From Rhizobium sp. SSA_523 (GTDB lineage: Bacteria; Pseudomonadota; Alphaproteobacteria; Rhizobiales; Rhizobiaceae): DNA of 64,000 bases. The notes beneath the pieces were generated by a model. It was not told where the DNA came from, did no database searches, and was given only the letters and a program-made list of their open reading frames with translations. This document shows positions 34,786 to 44,515 of the stretch, piece by piece. Both the position numbers and the translations under genes were made by a program. Location: positions 2,722,501 through 2,786,500 of the forward strand of contig NZ_CP129382.1 in NCBI RefSeq assembly GCF_030435705.1, in the 5' to 3' direction. Position 1 is the stretch's first letter; the number at the start of each line of letters is the position of its first letter.

Positions 34786-34989
34786 CTGATTGATCCTCCT
34801 TGGTTGGCAGGCGGCTAACCGTCAGAAACGACCAGAGTTCCGCATTGCGCCGGGCCGTGGCGGACCTTGGAGCTCAGTGGCCCGTTAACCCTGTCCGTTA
34901 AGCAAATTTAAGAAAGTGTTAAGCCTTCCCTTCGCAGCGCGAAATGTTCTGATACAGTCTCATCTGCACAAGACAGTGGAGCGGCGGCA

Positions 34990-35973
34990 ATGACAGACCT
35001 TTCGGCACAGGCGAAGTCGAACCTCGCGCAATCCTGGCATCCGCGCGAGGAGCCGGGTCGGCCGGAGGCGACACTATCGGCCTCGGCACCCTTCAAAACC
35101 CTAGGTGACCTGCCGCTGGAGCTTCGATTCCCCGCCGGCCGGTACGACAATCTAGGCGTGCGCCTCGATCCGGCGCAACGAACGCTTTGGTATTTCATGA
35201 ACCCGGTCGATGCGCCCAGCTATACGCCGGGCCTCTTGTCCGACCTCAGCCGGCTGCGGGGTGAAATCCAGAGTTTTGTGCGTCGCAACGAAGCCGATCA
35301 GCCGCTTCTTTACCTCGTCAACGGCTCAAAAATGCCCGGCATTTTCAATCTGGGAGGCGATCTCGGCTATTTCGGCCGCCACATAAGGGCAAAGGATCGC
35401 GAAGGGCTGCGACGCTATGCCCGCGACTGCGTCGATCTTGTCTACACATCCTCGATTGCCTTCGACCTGCCGATCATCCTGATCTCGCTCGTGCAGGGCG
35501 ATGCGCTGGGCGGCGGCTTCGAGGCCGCCATGGCCTCCGATATCATCATTGCCGAGCGGCAGGCGAAGTTCGGCCTTCCCGAAATTCTCTTCAACCTCTT
35601 TCCCGGCATGGGCGCCTACAGTTTCCTGTCGCGCCGGCTGGACCCCACACGCGCCACCAAGATGATCATGAGCGGCCAGATCTACAGCGCCGAGGATCTT
35701 CACGCGATGGGTCTTGTCGACCTGGTGGTCGACGAGGGAGAGGGCGAGGCCGCGACGCGGGAATTCATCGCCCGCCATAGCCGCAAGCACATGATATTCA
35801 GAACCCTGCGCGACGTGAAGCGGCGGGTCAATCCACTGACGCACCAGGAACTCGTCGACGTGGTCGATCTCTGGGTTGAGGCTGCGATGCAGCTGGAAGA
35901 TGCCGATCTGCGCAAGATCGACCGGCTGCGGCTGGCGCAGATCAAGCGCCTGGAGGCGGCCCGCCAGGCCTGA
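34990..35973 (+). CDS. rpfF: RpfF-like crotonase, probable DSF-family signal synthase
   Basis: A 327-residue crotonase-fold protein whose core closely follows Xanthomonas RpfF: GIFNLGGDLGYFGRHIRAKD, then LVQGDALGGGFEAAMASDIIIAERQAKFGLPEILFNLFPGMGAYSFLSRRL. The two catalytic glutamates of RpfF (E141 and E161) correspond to E178 and E198, with identical 20-residue spacing. RpfF acts as both thioesterase and dehydratase on 3-hydroxyacyl-ACP to release cis-2-unsaturated fatty acids of the DSF family. It carries about 35 extra N-terminal residues compared with RpfF. GGAG lies eight bases before the ATG. The gene is convergent with an RpfC-like kinase gene 69 bases away, as in Xanthomonas. An ordinary enoyl-CoA hydratase is much less likely. 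Confidence 0.88.
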   Translation: MTDLSAQAKSNLAQSWHPREEPGRPEATLSASAPFKTLGDLPLELRFPAGRYDNLGVRLDPAQRTLWYFMNPVDAPSYTPGLLSDLSRLRGEIQSFVRRNEADQPLLYLVNGSKMPGIFNLGGDLGYFGRHIRAKDREGLRRYARDCVDLVYTSSIAFDLPIILISLVQGDALGGGFEAAMASDIIIAERQAKFGLPEILFNLFPGMGAYSFLSRRLDPTRATKMIMSGQIYSAEDLHAMGLVDLVVDEGEGEAATREFIARHSRKHMIFRTLRDVKRRVNPLTHQELVDVVDLWVEAAMQLEDADLRKIDRLRLAQIKRLEAARQA

Positions 35974-36042
35974 CCGTCACAGCCGACCGGGCCGGATCAG
36001 AGCATGAGCGGACAGAACCGGCGCCACGCCGCCTTTCCAGGT

Positions 36043-38547
36043 TCAGGAGGCGCGGCGGAGATCGAGCTCCGAGCGGAACTTCTGAAACTCGTCCCGCAGA
36101 TCATGCACATGTTGCTCCCCGTCATGCGCAAGCTGCGGGTCGTTGATCTCGCGCCAGTCCAGGCACATCTGATAGATGCGCATGGCACCGACATTGGCGG
36201 CCGCGCTGCGCAGGGCATGGGCGGAATTGCGGAAGCCATGCACATCCTCCTCCGCCACCGCCGCCGCCAGGGCATTCAAGGCGGTGATGGAATCGTCCGC
36301 GAACTGGTGCAGAAGCGTGTCAACGAATTCCGCGCCTCCAAGCTTTTCCAGCGCGCTGCAGGTCGAGGGGTCGATGACCGGTTGATCCTTGACCACGTCT
36401 TCCTCCGGCTCGGCCGGAGGCAGGATCTCCACGGGCTCGACACCGTGTTCGCTGAGCGTGGAGGCAATGATCTTCAGCAGCACATGCGGCTCGATGGGCT
36501 TGGTCACGCAGGCCGCCATGCCGGCATCCAGGCAGCGCTCGGCCGCTTCGCCCGTCGCATCAGCCGTCACCGCGATTATGGGGATCTTGCGGGTGCCGAG
36601 CGCCGCGAAATGGTAGAATTTGGTTGCCTCAATGCCGTTCATCACCGGCATGTTGACGTCCATCAGCACCAGGTCGAGCCCGCCTTTCAGCATGCGCTCG
36701 ACCGCCGCCTCGCCATTTTCGACGATCTCATGGTGATGACCCGCCATTTCCAGGATCTTGCCCAGCACCATCTGGTTGGTCTTGTTGTCATCGGCAATCA
36801 GGATGCGCCAGGCGGCGTGTCCGTCCAGCGTCTCCAGGGCCTCCTCGCTATCCCGCATGCCGCCCGACACGAGGATCTCGGCATTGGCGAGAACCGGTTC
36901 GATTTCTTCGCCTGCGGCTGAGAAGAACAGGTCGCGCATCTCGGGAGGCAGCATGGTCTCCGGCTCCTCCCGATGCACGAGCACCAGCACCGGCTCCTCG
37001 CGTCCTGACAGGCAATCGATCAACAGGCGCGCGGCCTGCATGACAGCCTGGTCGCCCAGTCGGGCATCGATGAGCACGATCGGCCGTCGGCCTGTTTCGG
37101 CGGAGATCCGGCGCAGGATCGGCAGGGCATCCTGCGGATTTGCCACGCTGGTTGCGCGGGCACGCAGGTTATCGCTAAGGCCTGCGGGATGGCCGATCAG
37201 GACGAGCGGCGCGGGCGCGGGTGAAGGCTGCAATTCCTCCTGCACGACCTCGGCAGGAAGATGGAAATGGAAGGTACTGCCCTCCCCCAGCGCACTGGAA
37301 ACGCCGATAGCGCCGCCCATGGCCCGCAGCAACTGCTTGACGATCGCAAGCCCCAGCCCTGTTCCACCGAACCGGTCCATGATCGTCCCGTCGGCCTGCG
37401 TGAAGCGTTCGAAGATCCTCGCATGCGCCGAGGCATCGATGCCAATGCCGGTATCGGAGACGGCGAAGCGCAGGATATCCTGGCTGGCGCTCTGATCCAG
37501 CGAGACTTCGATCCGGACATGCCCGGCCTGGGTGAACTTGACCGCATTGCTGGCCAGGTTGAGGAGGATCTCCTCCAGATGACGGCGATCGACCATGACC
37601 TGCGCCGGTGTTCCAGCCGCCATGTGAACCGCGATCCGGAGACCTTTCTTCTGCGCATTGACCGCGATGATCGAGCGGACATCGCCCAGCAGCGCCGCCA
37701 GGTCCACCTTCTGCGGCTGGACGACCGTTTGCCCCGCTTCGATCTTGGAGAGATCGAGGACCGCTTCGATCAGCGACAGCAGCGAGCGGCCGGAGCGCCC
37801 GATCGTGCGCACCATGTCGTTCTGTTCCGGCGGCAGTCTCATCTGCATCAGCAGGTCGCTCAAGGCGATGACGGCGTTCAGCGGCGTCCGCAGCTCATGG
37901 CTCATGCTGGCGAGAAACAGGCTCTTGGCCTGGCTGGCCTGCTCCGCCTCACGCTTGGCCTGGGAGAGTTTGCGGATGAGCGTGGAGGAATAGGCGGGAA
38001 TGACGATCAGCGCGCCGACAAGGCCGAGCGAGACCGTGGGCTGCTCCTGCCAGAACGGCGTGGTCATGTAGACGATGAAGAAGCTGCCGACGGCAGCGAT
38101 GGCAGCGATCGTCAGGTAAAGCACGCCGAAGCGGAAGCCATTGCCGAGCACGGCCCAGAAATAGACGAGGAACAGGGCAGCGCCAGCCTCGCCGCTTGCG
38201 TGAAGACCGTAGGAGAACATGCCGATATCGGCAAAAATCCCGGCGATCCGCCGCGCTGGCGAAATGCCCGGAACCATCAGGATATGCAGGAAGGTACCGA
38301 GCGCGAACATCTCGAACAGGATGACGGGAACGGCGGCAACGGCAAGCGCTGCCGCCGCGGCCTCGGAACCCACAGCCTGCGCCACCACGAGATAGATCAG
38401 GATCGTCGAGGAAATGAGCAGGCGGTTCGCCGTCAGCTCGTGCTCGGTATCCGGCCGCTCGCGCAAGAGGGCACGCATGGCGCGGACGGATGTCGAAATC
38501 GGCCGCCGCCACAGAAGGTGGAACGGATAGGGTCGCAGCCTGTTCAT
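36043..38547 (-). CDS. rpfC: RpfC-like hybrid sensor kinase (TM-HisKA-HATPase-REC-HPt)
   Basis: An 834-residue inner-membrane hybrid histidine kinase. Residues about 42-190 form five to seven membrane helices that make the input region, including [46 protein letters not shown], which follows Xanthomonas RpfC closely. The phosphoacceptor is H217 in [11 protein letters not shown], with HATPase motifs after it. A degenerate receiver-like segment (about 450-580) precedes a true receiver with D630 in [13 protein letters not shown]. The C-terminal HPt domain has H777 in [13 protein letters not shown]. It overlaps the upstream response-regulator gene by four bases. The expected ligand is the fatty acid made by the neighbouring synthase. 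Confidence 0.88.
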   Translation of the reverse strand: MNRLRPYPFHLLWRRPISTSVRAMRALLRERPDTEHELTANRLLISSTILIYLVVAQAVGSEAAAAALAVAAVPVILFEMFALGTFLHILMVPGISPARRIAGIFADIGMFSYGLHASGEAGAALFLVYFWAVLGNGFRFGVLYLTIAAIAAVGSFFIVYMTTPFWQEQPTVSLGLVGALIVIPAYSSTLIRKLSQAKREAEQASQAKSLFLASMSHELRTPLNAVIALSDLLMQMRLPPEQNDMVRTIGRSGRSLLSLIEAVLDLSKIEAGQTVVQPQKVDLAALLGDVRSIIAVNAQKKGLRIAVHMAAGTPAQVMVDRRHLEEILLNLASNAVKFTQAGHVRIEVSLDQSASQDILRFAVSDTGIGIDASAHARIFERFTQADGTIMDRFGGTGLGLAIVKQLLRAMGGAIGVSSALGEGSTFHFHLPAEVVQEELQPSPAPAPLVLIGHPAGLSDNLRARATSVANPQDALPILRRISAETGRRPIVLIDARLGDQAVMQAARLLIDCLSGREEPVLVLVHREEPETMLPPEMRDLFFSAAGEEIEPVLANAEILVSGGMRDSEEALETLDGHAAWRILIADDNKTNQMVLGKILEMAGHHHEIVENGEAAVERMLKGGLDLVLMDVNMPVMNGIEATKFYHFAALGTRKIPIIAVTADATGEAAERCLDAGMAACVTKPIEPHVLLKIIASTLSEHGVEPVEILPPAEPEEDVVKDQPVIDPSTCSALEKLGGAEFVDTLLHQFADDSITALNALAAAVAEEDVHGFRNSAHALRSAAANVGAMRIYQMCLDWREINDPQLAHDGEQHVHDLRDEFQKFRSELDLRRAS

Positions 38548-40694
38548 GCGGTCTTCTCAAGTTCGTGACGGCCACGCACCAGCGCGACGAATTCCTCGGC
38601 CGGCATGGGGCGTCCGAAGAGGTAACCCTGCATGACATCGCAGCCATCGGCCCTCAGAAGCTCGGCCTGCTCCTCGGTCTCGACACCCTCGGCGACGACG
38701 GTCATGCCGAGCGAATGTCCAAGATGCGCAACGGTGCGGACGATCGTGTGGTCGCTCGGATCGCTCACCATATTGCGCACGAAAGTCTGGTCGATCTTGA
38801 TCCGGTCGATCGGAAATTGCTTGATGTAATTCAACGACGAATAGCCGGTGCCGAAATCGTCGATCGATATGCCCACGCCGAGTTCCGAAAGCTGCCGCAG
38901 GACGGCAAAGACGGATTCCGTCTCCTCCATCACGATATTCTCCGTCAGCTCGAGGTCGAGAGAGCGCGGGTCGAGACCCGAGGCATCCAGAGCCTTCAGC
39001 ACAAGGGCGGCGACATTGACGCGGCGGAACTGGACGGGCGACAGGTTGACGCCGATCCGCAGATTGCCGATGCCCTGGCAGTGCCAGGACTTGGCTTCGC
39101 GGCAGGCGGCATGGATGACCCATTCATTGATCGGCACGATGAGGCCGTTTTCCTCGGCACGCAGCAGAAACTCGCCGGGAGAGACCAGACCGCGCTCGGG
39201 ATCATTCCAGCGCAGCAGCGCTTCGGCGCCGATGATCTTGCCGGAACGGGCGGAAATCTGCGGCTGGTAATACAGCACGAATTGCTGCTGATCGATCGCG
39301 GTGCGCAGCCTCCCGTCGAGGATGGCATTGTTGCGAATGAGGCCAGTCATATTGGTTTCGAACAGGCGGAACTGATTGCCGCCGGAGGATTTGGCCTGCT
39401 GCATGGCCAGATCCGCATTGCGCAGCAACTGCGTCACATCGGCGGCATCCGCCGGATAGGTCGTGACGCCGACGCTTGCCGTGCAGGCCGCCTCGCGATC
39501 GGCAATGCCGAAGGGCAGGCCCACGACATCGATGATGCGCTGCGCCATCGCGTCCAGCGACGCGCCATCCGGAAGAAGGGCCTGCAGAAAGCCGAATTCG
39601 TCAGCGCCCAGCCTGGCCACCATATCCTCGGGCCCGGCCAGAAGCTGCAGGCGCGCAGCGACTTCCTTCAGGAAGGCATCCCCCGCCTCCTGGCCGGAGA
39701 GGTCGTTGATGTTCTTGAACTGGTCAATATCGATAAAATGCAGGGCGAAGGAGCGATCGCCGCGCCTTGCCCGGGCCACTTCGCGTCGCAGCCTGTCGTG
39801 CAGGAAGGCCCGGTTCGGCAGATTGGTCAGGGCATCATGCCGTGCCGCATGCAGCAAATGTTCTTCGGCCCGCTTGCGCTCGGTAATGTCGAGCGCGCTG
39901 GTGAGAACACCGACGATCGTATCCTGCGCGTCACGCAAGGGGCTCTTGCTGGTGAGGAGAACCCGCTTCTCTCCGGCGGCATCGGTGAGAACCCGCTCGA
40001 AGCTCTTCAACGCCTCGCCGCTGCGCATCACCTTGCGGTCCAGGGTGCGGTTGGGACCCGCCAGTTCCGCATCGACGAGACAATCGCTCGACTTGCCGAC
40101 CAGCTCCGCCGGATCGCAGCCCAGGAATTCGCCGGTAAAGGTATTGGCGAACAGGATCCTGCCATTGCTGTCGCTGGCGCTGATCATCGCCGGAACGGTG
40201 TCGATCACCTGCGCCAGGCGCTCGCTCGAATCCCGCACGGCCGCCTCGCGCGACTGCTCGCTGGAGGCAAGCTCGACCGCAAGCGTCTGGGCACGATTTT
40301 GCAATAGCAGCTGCTGCTTGCGCAACTTCAGGAGATTGCGGGCCCGAACGACGAATTCCTGGTGATCGACCGGGCTTTGCAGGAAATCGGTGGCGCCGGC
40401 CTCGAGCGCTCGCATGCGGAAGCTGCGCTCTTCATAGACCGTGATCACCATGACCGGGATCTCGGAAAAACCGTCCAGCGCCCGAAGCGCCCGGATGAAG
40501 GCTTCCCCATCCATGACCGGCATCTTATAGTCGGTGACGATCAGATCCGGCACGATGCCGCTTTCGAAATCGGCAACCGCGACTGAAGGATCGCCGTAAA
40601 TGCGAATCACCACGCCCGGCTCGATCGAAGAGGCCAGCCTCTCGAATATTCGGCGATTCGTTTCCTGATCATCCAGAATGGCTATGAGAGGCAT
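38544..40694 (-). CDS. Response regulator REC-PAS-GGDEF-EAL (c-di-GMP enzyme in the RpfG position)
   Basis: A 716-residue protein. An N-terminal receiver (residues 1-125) has D55 in [17 protein letters not shown] domain (about 160-275) and a GGDEF domain follow whose signature is GADEF (363-367), a variant that may weaken or abolish cyclase activity. The EAL domain keeps the phosphodiesterase residues: GAEALLRW (EAL at 491-493), [31 protein letters not shown] and EGVETEEQ. Cyclic di-GMP hydrolysis is therefore the more probable output. It is the first gene of a leftward pair with the RpfC-like kinase, exactly where rpfG (receiver plus HD-GYP) lies in Xanthomonas. The start ATG at 40694 has only a weak ribosome site. 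Confidence 0.9.
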   Translation of the reverse strand: MPLIAILDDQETNRRIFERLASSIEPGVVIRIYGDPSVAVADFESGIVPDLIVTDYKMPVMDGEAFIRALRALDGFSEIPVMVITVYEERSFRMRALEAGATDFLQSPVDHQEFVVRARNLLKLRKQQLLLQNRAQTLAVELASSEQSREAAVRDSSERLAQVIDTVPAMISASDSNGRILFANTFTGEFLGCDPAELVGKSSDCLVDAELAGPNRTLDRKVMRSGEALKSFERVLTDAAGEKRVLLTSKSPLRDAQDTIVGVLTSALDITERKRAEEHLLHAARHDALTNLPNRAFLHDRLRREVARARRGDRSFALHFIDIDQFKNINDLSGQEAGDAFLKEVAARLQLLAGPEDMVARLGADEFGFLQALLPDGASLDAMAQRIIDVVGLPFGIADREAACTASVGVTTYPADAADVTQLLRNADLAMQQAKSSGGNQFRLFETNMTGLIRNNAILDGRLRTAIDQQQFVLYYQPQISARSGKIIGAEALLRWNDPERGLVSPGEFLLRAEENGLIVPINEWVIHAACREAKSWHCQGIGNLRIGVNLSPVQFRRVNVAALVLKALDASGLDPRSLDLELTENIVMEETESVFAVLRQLSELGVGISIDDFGTGYSSLNYIKQFPIDRIKIDQTFVRNMVSDPSDHTIVRTVAHLGHSLGMTVVAEGVETEEQAELLRADGCDVMQGYLFGRPMPAEEFVALVRGRHELEKTA

Positions 40695-40919
40695 TCTTCA
40701 TTCCGATATCATCTCGGCACCCGTATCAGCCGAACAGTGGCCGCTGCCGGACACAGAAACCCGACACATTCGCACAATTTAGCGATAGAGATCTTAAGAT
40801 TCGGTTCCCAGCATCGGCAAAATCCAAGCAAGCCTGTCTCTGAAAGGTTCATGAGGCAGAATCAGCGTTGCAACGACACAACACCTTGTCAGAGTCCGTC
40901 CCTGGCGGCGCGCTTTGTT

Positions 40920-40948
40920 TTGACCAATTCTAATATAAATCTTAGGCT
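40920..40948 (+). promoter_or_regulatory. Candidate promoter of the small gene at 40974
   Basis: TTGACC (40920-40925) and TAGGCT (40943-40948) are 17 bases apart in an AT-rich patch of an otherwise GC-rich 279-base gap. The spacing fits a housekeeping sigma-70 promoter, but the second box is weak. Confidence 0.35.
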
Positions 40949-40973
40949 TGGTGCGTGCTGTGGGAGCCGGGCG

Positions 40974-41189
40974 ATGAGCTTTTCATCTTTCGATACGCTG
41001 GACACCAAGGACCTGAACCTTCTGAGGAAAGTTCTTGAGGAGGTTTGCGCGGAAAGAGATTGGCCGATCGGCGGCGCCGAGGCTGAGGAAGCGGCTCGTT
41101 CGCTCGTTGACTGGTATCTTTTCGGGATACGTCATCCGGACCAGTTGAAGCAGATGCTAGCGCCCCTGCCGGCCTATCTCGCCGAATAA
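40974..41189 (+). CDS. Small conserved protein of unknown function
   Basis: A 71-residue acidic helical protein starting MSFSSFDTLDTKDLNLLRKVLEEVCAERDW and containing EEAARSLVDWYLFGIRHPDQLKQML. The ATG follows GGGAG by seven bases, which fixes the start. I recognise the general pattern from rhizobial genomes but know no function. The two helices separated by a Pro-Ile-Gly turn suggest a small helical dimer. It is divergent from the response-regulator gene, sharing a 279-base gap, and is followed 90 bases later by another small gene on the same strand. Confidence 0.7.
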   Translation: MSFSSFDTLDTKDLNLLRKVLEEVCAERDWPIGGAEAEEAARSLVDWYLFGIRHPDQLKQMLAPLPAYLAE

Positions 41190-41279
41190 AACCGATCGCC
41201 CCCGACTGCGAATCCGGCTAAAGCGCTGCGACATTCTTGCAATCTTCGGCGAGAAGTGGCCGGAGAGAAGAAAAAAGCG

Positions 41280-41693
41280 ATGAAGGGCGCGATCAAGACC
41301 GGAATGCCAAAGCCGCCAAGCCGCACACGGCTTCAAAAGCTGCAGAAGCACTGGAGACGCGCGAGCGAGGATGAGCGCATGGCCTTCCTCGCCGAGATCG
41401 GCACCGCCTATGGCCGTGATCGCGGCAGCCTCACCGACAGCACTGGATCACCGCCGGCCGACTGGATCGCCAATGGCCGCTACCTGCTGCCCGAAACCGT
41501 ACGGCGCCTGGAGACGATCATGAAGGCGCGACGCATCGGTCCGGACGAGGTGGCGGCAGAGTTCGGCTATGCGGATCAAGGGTTTGCGCTTGCCCGGGCG
41601 CTCCTGCAAAAGGGAAGCCTGCGTCTGGCGGTCATCGCGGCCCTGGCCAGATGGCTTGCCGCCCAGGATCTGCCGAAGGCGGGAAACGACTGA
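41280..41693 (+). CDS. Hypothetical basic protein
   Basis: A 137-residue protein, strongly basic at the N-terminus (KPPSRTRLQKLQKHWRRASEDERMAFLAEI) with a helical second half (LPETVRRLETIMKARRIGPDEVAAEFGYADQGFALARALLQKGSLRLAVIAALARWL). The region ETIMKARRIGPDEVAAEFGY resembles a helix-turn-helix in spacing, so nucleic-acid binding is conceivable, but I cannot assign a family. The ATG at 41280 is used; a GTG at 41256 is an alternative. Its stop lies six bases from the convergent DUF1674 gene. Confidence 0.65.
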   Translation: MKGAIKTGMPKPPSRTRLQKLQKHWRRASEDERMAFLAEIGTAYGRDRGSLTDSTGSPPADWIANGRYLLPETVRRLETIMKARRIGPDEVAAEFGYADQGFALARALLQKGSLRLAVIAALARWLAAQDLPKAGND

Positions 41694-41699
41694 GGTCGG

Positions 41700-41918
41700 T
41701 CAGAAATCGATGGCGCGGCCATTGATCTCCCAATCGCCGAACCGCGCCGGATCCGCCCCGCCGCGCCCGCCGATCTCGGTCGGCATGTCCTGCGGCGCTT
41801 CCTGCGCCCGCCGCTCCTCGGCCTCCTTCAGCGCCCTTTGCGCTGCCGGCGACAAGACCTTCTGACCTGCTGTGTCTGGATCACTCGGCTGATGATTGTC
41901 GTTGTCGGATGCGTGCAT
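41700..41918 (-). CDS. DUF1674 / SDHAF4-like succinate dehydrogenase assembly factor
   Basis: A 72-residue protein with the DUF1674 signature at its C-terminus: EIGGRGGADPARFGDWEINGRAIDF. The eukaryotic member SDHAF4 (Sdh8) binds flavinylated SdhA and protects it until complex II assembles. The N-terminal half is polar and probably disordered (MHASDNDNHQPSDPDTAGQK). The gene converges with the hypothetical gene ending at 41693 and is divergent from htpX. Family identity is clear from the C-terminal motif; function in bacteria is inferred from the eukaryotic homologue. Confidence 0.88.
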   Translation of the reverse strand: MHASDNDNHQPSDPDTAGQKVLSPAAQRALKEAEERRAQEAPQDMPTEIGGRGGADPARFGDWEINGRAIDF

Positions 41919-42033
41919 GGTCTGACCTGTACCGTCTGGAACTCATATTGAAAAAGCAAGGTGCCTCACCACATTTTAGGGCAGACGCGGCACTTTGCAA
42001 AAGATGCGTCGACTTTTCCCTGGAGACGCAAAG

Positions 42034-43005
42034 ATGAACATGATCCGCACCGCCATGCTCCTGGCCTTCATGACGGCCCTGTTTATGGGCGTCGGCTTCT
42101 TGATCGGCGGTCGTGCCGGCATGATGATCGCGTTTTTCATCGCGGCAGGCATGAACCTCTTCTCCTACTGGAACTCCGACAAGATGGTGCTCTCCGCCTA
42201 TCGGGCACAAGAGGTGGATGAGCACAATGCGCCGGAATTCTACCACATGATCAGGGATCTGTCGGCCAATGCCGGGCTGCCAATGCCCCGCGTCTATCTC
42301 TACGAGAGCGCGCAGCCGAACGCCTTTGCCACGGGCCGCAATCCCCAAAATGCAGCTGTTGCCGCATCGACGGGCCTGCTGGAGCGCCTGACCCCGCAGG
42401 AAGTGGCGGGCGTGATGGCGCACGAGCTCGCCCATGTCCAGAACCGCGATACGCTGACCATGACGATCACCGCCACGCTCGCCGGCGCCATTTCCATGCT
42501 GGGCAATTTCGCCTTCTTCTTCGGCGGCAATCGCGAGAACAACAATCCGCTCGGCTTCATCGGCGTCCTCGTCGCCATGATCGTCGCGCCGCTCGCCGCA
42601 GCTCTCGTGCAGATGGCCATCAGCCGGACGCGGGAATATTCCGCCGATCGCCGCGGCGCCGAAATCTGCGGCAATCCGCTTTGGCTTGCATCGGCCCTGT
42701 CGAAAATCGCCGGCGCGGCCAAGGTGATCCATAACAACGATGCGGAGCGCAATCCCGCCACCGCACATATGTTCATCATCAATCCTCTGTCCGGCCAGCG
42801 GATGGACAATCTCTTTTCGACCCATCCGAACACAGAGAACCGCATTGCCGCCCTTCAATCCATGGCATCGGAGTTTGCAGGCGCCTCGACGCCCAGTCAT
42901 TCCGCTGCTAGACCCACGCGCAGATCGCGTTCCGTCCCGAGCACCGGCACAAGTCCGGAGACCGGACGCGAGGCGAACGAACCGCGTAAGGGTCCCTGGT
43001 CTTGA
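42034..43005 (+). CDS. htpX: Membrane metalloprotease HtpX
   Basis: A 323-residue M48-family zinc protease of the inner membrane that takes part in quality control of misfolded membrane proteins. Two N-terminal membrane helices (about residues 5-22 and 28-46) precede the zinc motif HELAH at 130-134; the third ligand is in [12 protein letters not shown]. Two more hydrophobic stretches lie between ([38 protein letters not shown]). The Ser/Thr/Arg-rich tail after about residue 285 is a typical rhizobial extension. The ATG at 42034 has GGAG eight bases upstream. It overlaps rsmB by one base. Confidence 0.95.
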   Translation: MNMIRTAMLLAFMTALFMGVGFLIGGRAGMMIAFFIAAGMNLFSYWNSDKMVLSAYRAQEVDEHNAPEFYHMIRDLSANAGLPMPRVYLYESAQPNAFATGRNPQNAAVAASTGLLERLTPQEVAGVMAHELAHVQNRDTLTMTITATLAGAISMLGNFAFFFGGNRENNNPLGFIGVLVAMIVAPLAAALVQMAISRTREYSADRRGAEICGNPLWLASALSKIAGAAKVIHNNDAERNPATAHMFIINPLSGQRMDNLFSTHPNTENRIAALQSMASEFAGASTPSHSAARPTRRSRSVPSTGTSPETGREANEPRKGPWS

Positions 43006-44405
43006 TGGCAGACAACAAGAAGACGAAGAACAAGAAGACGCCCGGCCGGGTAACGGAAAAAGCGCAGCCCGGCGGCAACAATCCCTTTGCTCCGAAGCCG
43101 GGGCTGGAGGTGCGGGCTGCGGCGGCCAAGATCCTCGCGGCCGTGATCGACAAGAAGACCTCCCTCGACGGCATGCTGGACGCCGTTCACGGCAATGCCG
43201 CCTATGCGGCGCTTGGTGATGCCGACCGGTCCTTGACGCGCGCCATCCTCAACGCGACGCTGCGACATCTGCCCCGGATCGACCACGCGATCGCAACTTT
43301 GCTCGATTCCCCCCTGCCCGACGGCGCCCGTGCGCTGCAGCAGGTGCTGCGCGTGGCCGCGACGCAGATCCTCTATCTCGATGTTCCCGCCCATGCCGCG
43401 GTTGATCTTGCCGTCGAACAGGCCAATCGCGATCCGCGCAACCGCCGCTTTGCCAAGCTTGTAAACGCGGTCCTGCGCCGCATGGTCCGCGAGCGCGAGG
43501 ATATTCTCCAGGCCGGCCAGGCGATTTCCCCGGTCCCGGACTGGTATCGCGACCGGCTGACGCGCGCCTATGGCGAGGCGGAGGCACGGCGGATCGCCGA
43601 AGCGCAGCTCTCCCCGGCACCGATCGACATCACCGTGAAAGGGGATGCCGCCCTTTGGGCAGAGCGGCTTTCCGCCCGGCCCTTGCCGACGGGAAGCCTG
43701 CGCCTGAAGGCATTCGATGGCTCCGTGACCCAGCTTCCCGGTTTCGATGAAGGCGCCTGGTGGGTTCAGGATGCGGCGGCCGCCTTGCCGGCCCAGCTTT
43801 TCGGACCGCTTCAGGGAAAAAGGATCGCCGATCTTTGCGCGGCACCCGGCGGCAAGACGGCGCAGCTGATCAGCCGGGGGGCTAAGGTCATCGCGGTCGA
43901 ACAATCCGCCAACCGTGCGGCGCGGCTGAAGGAGAACCTCGACCGCCTGCAGCTGACCGCGGACATCTGCAATATCGATCTCTTCGATTACAAGCCCGAC
44001 GAACCGCTGGACGGTGTCCTCCTGGACGCCCCCTGCTCCTCCACCGGCACGACGCGTCGTCACCCGGACGTGTTGTGGACCAAAGGCCCGCAGGACATCG
44101 AAAAACTGGCGGGATTGCAGGCCCGCATGCTGCGCCATGCCATCACGCTGGTGCGGCCAGGCGGGCTGATCGTCTTCTCCAACTGCTCCCTCGACCCCCT
44201 GGAAGGGGAGGATCTGGTGCAGGATCTGCTCGACGAAGACCATTCGGTGGAACGCGTTGCCATCAACGCCGCGGACTGGCCGGGCCTGGAATCGGCCGTC
44301 AACGCCAGGGGCGAGTTCCGCACGACCCCCGCCATGCTGCCTGCAAGTGAGGAGCACGCCGGCGGAATGGATGGCTTCTTCGCCTGCGTCCTGCGTCGCC
44401 GCTAA
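43005..44405 (+). CDS. rsmB: RsmB-type 16S rRNA (cytosine-C5) methyltransferase
   Basis: A 466-residue SAM-dependent methyltransferase of the RsmB/NOL1 family, which methylates cytosine 967 of 16S rRNA. A NusB-like helical domain (about residues 35-165, AAAKILAAVIDKKTSLDGML) is followed by the Rossmann domain with motif I ADLCAAPGGKTAQL. The two catalytic cysteines lie in LLDAPCSSTGTTRRHPDV (motif IV) and FSNCSLDPLEGE (motif VI). The Lys-rich N-terminus (NKKTKNKKTPGR) is extra. The ATG overlaps the htpX stop (TGATG), so translation is coupled. It is followed by a hairpin and the heparinase-like gene. Confidence 0.94.
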   Translation: MADNKKTKNKKTPGRVTEKAQPGGNNPFAPKPGLEVRAAAAKILAAVIDKKTSLDGMLDAVHGNAAYAALGDADRSLTRAILNATLRHLPRIDHAIATLLDSPLPDGARALQQVLRVAATQILYLDVPAHAAVDLAVEQANRDPRNRRFAKLVNAVLRRMVREREDILQAGQAISPVPDWYRDRLTRAYGEAEARRIAEAQLSPAPIDITVKGDAALWAERLSARPLPTGSLRLKAFDGSVTQLPGFDEGAWWVQDAAAALPAQLFGPLQGKRIADLCAAPGGKTAQLISRGAKVIAVEQSANRAARLKENLDRLQLTADICNIDLFDYKPDEPLDGVLLDAPCSSTGTTRRHPDVLWTKGPQDIEKLAGLQARMLRHAITLVRPGGLIVFSNCSLDPLEGEDLVQDLLDEDHSVERVAINAADWPGLESAVNARGEFRTTPAMLPASEEHAGGMDGFFACVLRRR

Positions 44406-44451
44406 GACTTTATTCACCATACCAGCGCACATTTCAGCCATGGTGGGACAG

Positions 44452-44474
44452 ATCCCCGGCACCGAACCGGGGAT
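44452..44474. terminator. Hairpin between rsmB and the heparinase-like gene
   Basis: ATCCCCGG, a 7-base loop, CCGGGGAT: a perfect 8-bp stem 46 bases after the rsmB stop, without a T run. It could terminate weakly or stabilise the mRNA end. A very similar stem occurs at 58332-58350. Confidence 0.5.
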
Positions 44475-44515
44475 GGAGACGATCCTTCTATTGCTCAAAA
44501 ATCCGGTATCGGGAC

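Noticed and set aside
34990..35973. Ordinary enoyl-CoA hydratase
   Set aside because: Although the fold is crotonase, the sequence around both catalytic glutamates and the FPGMGAYSF segment follow RpfF, and the neighbours are RpfC-like and c-di-GMP genes.
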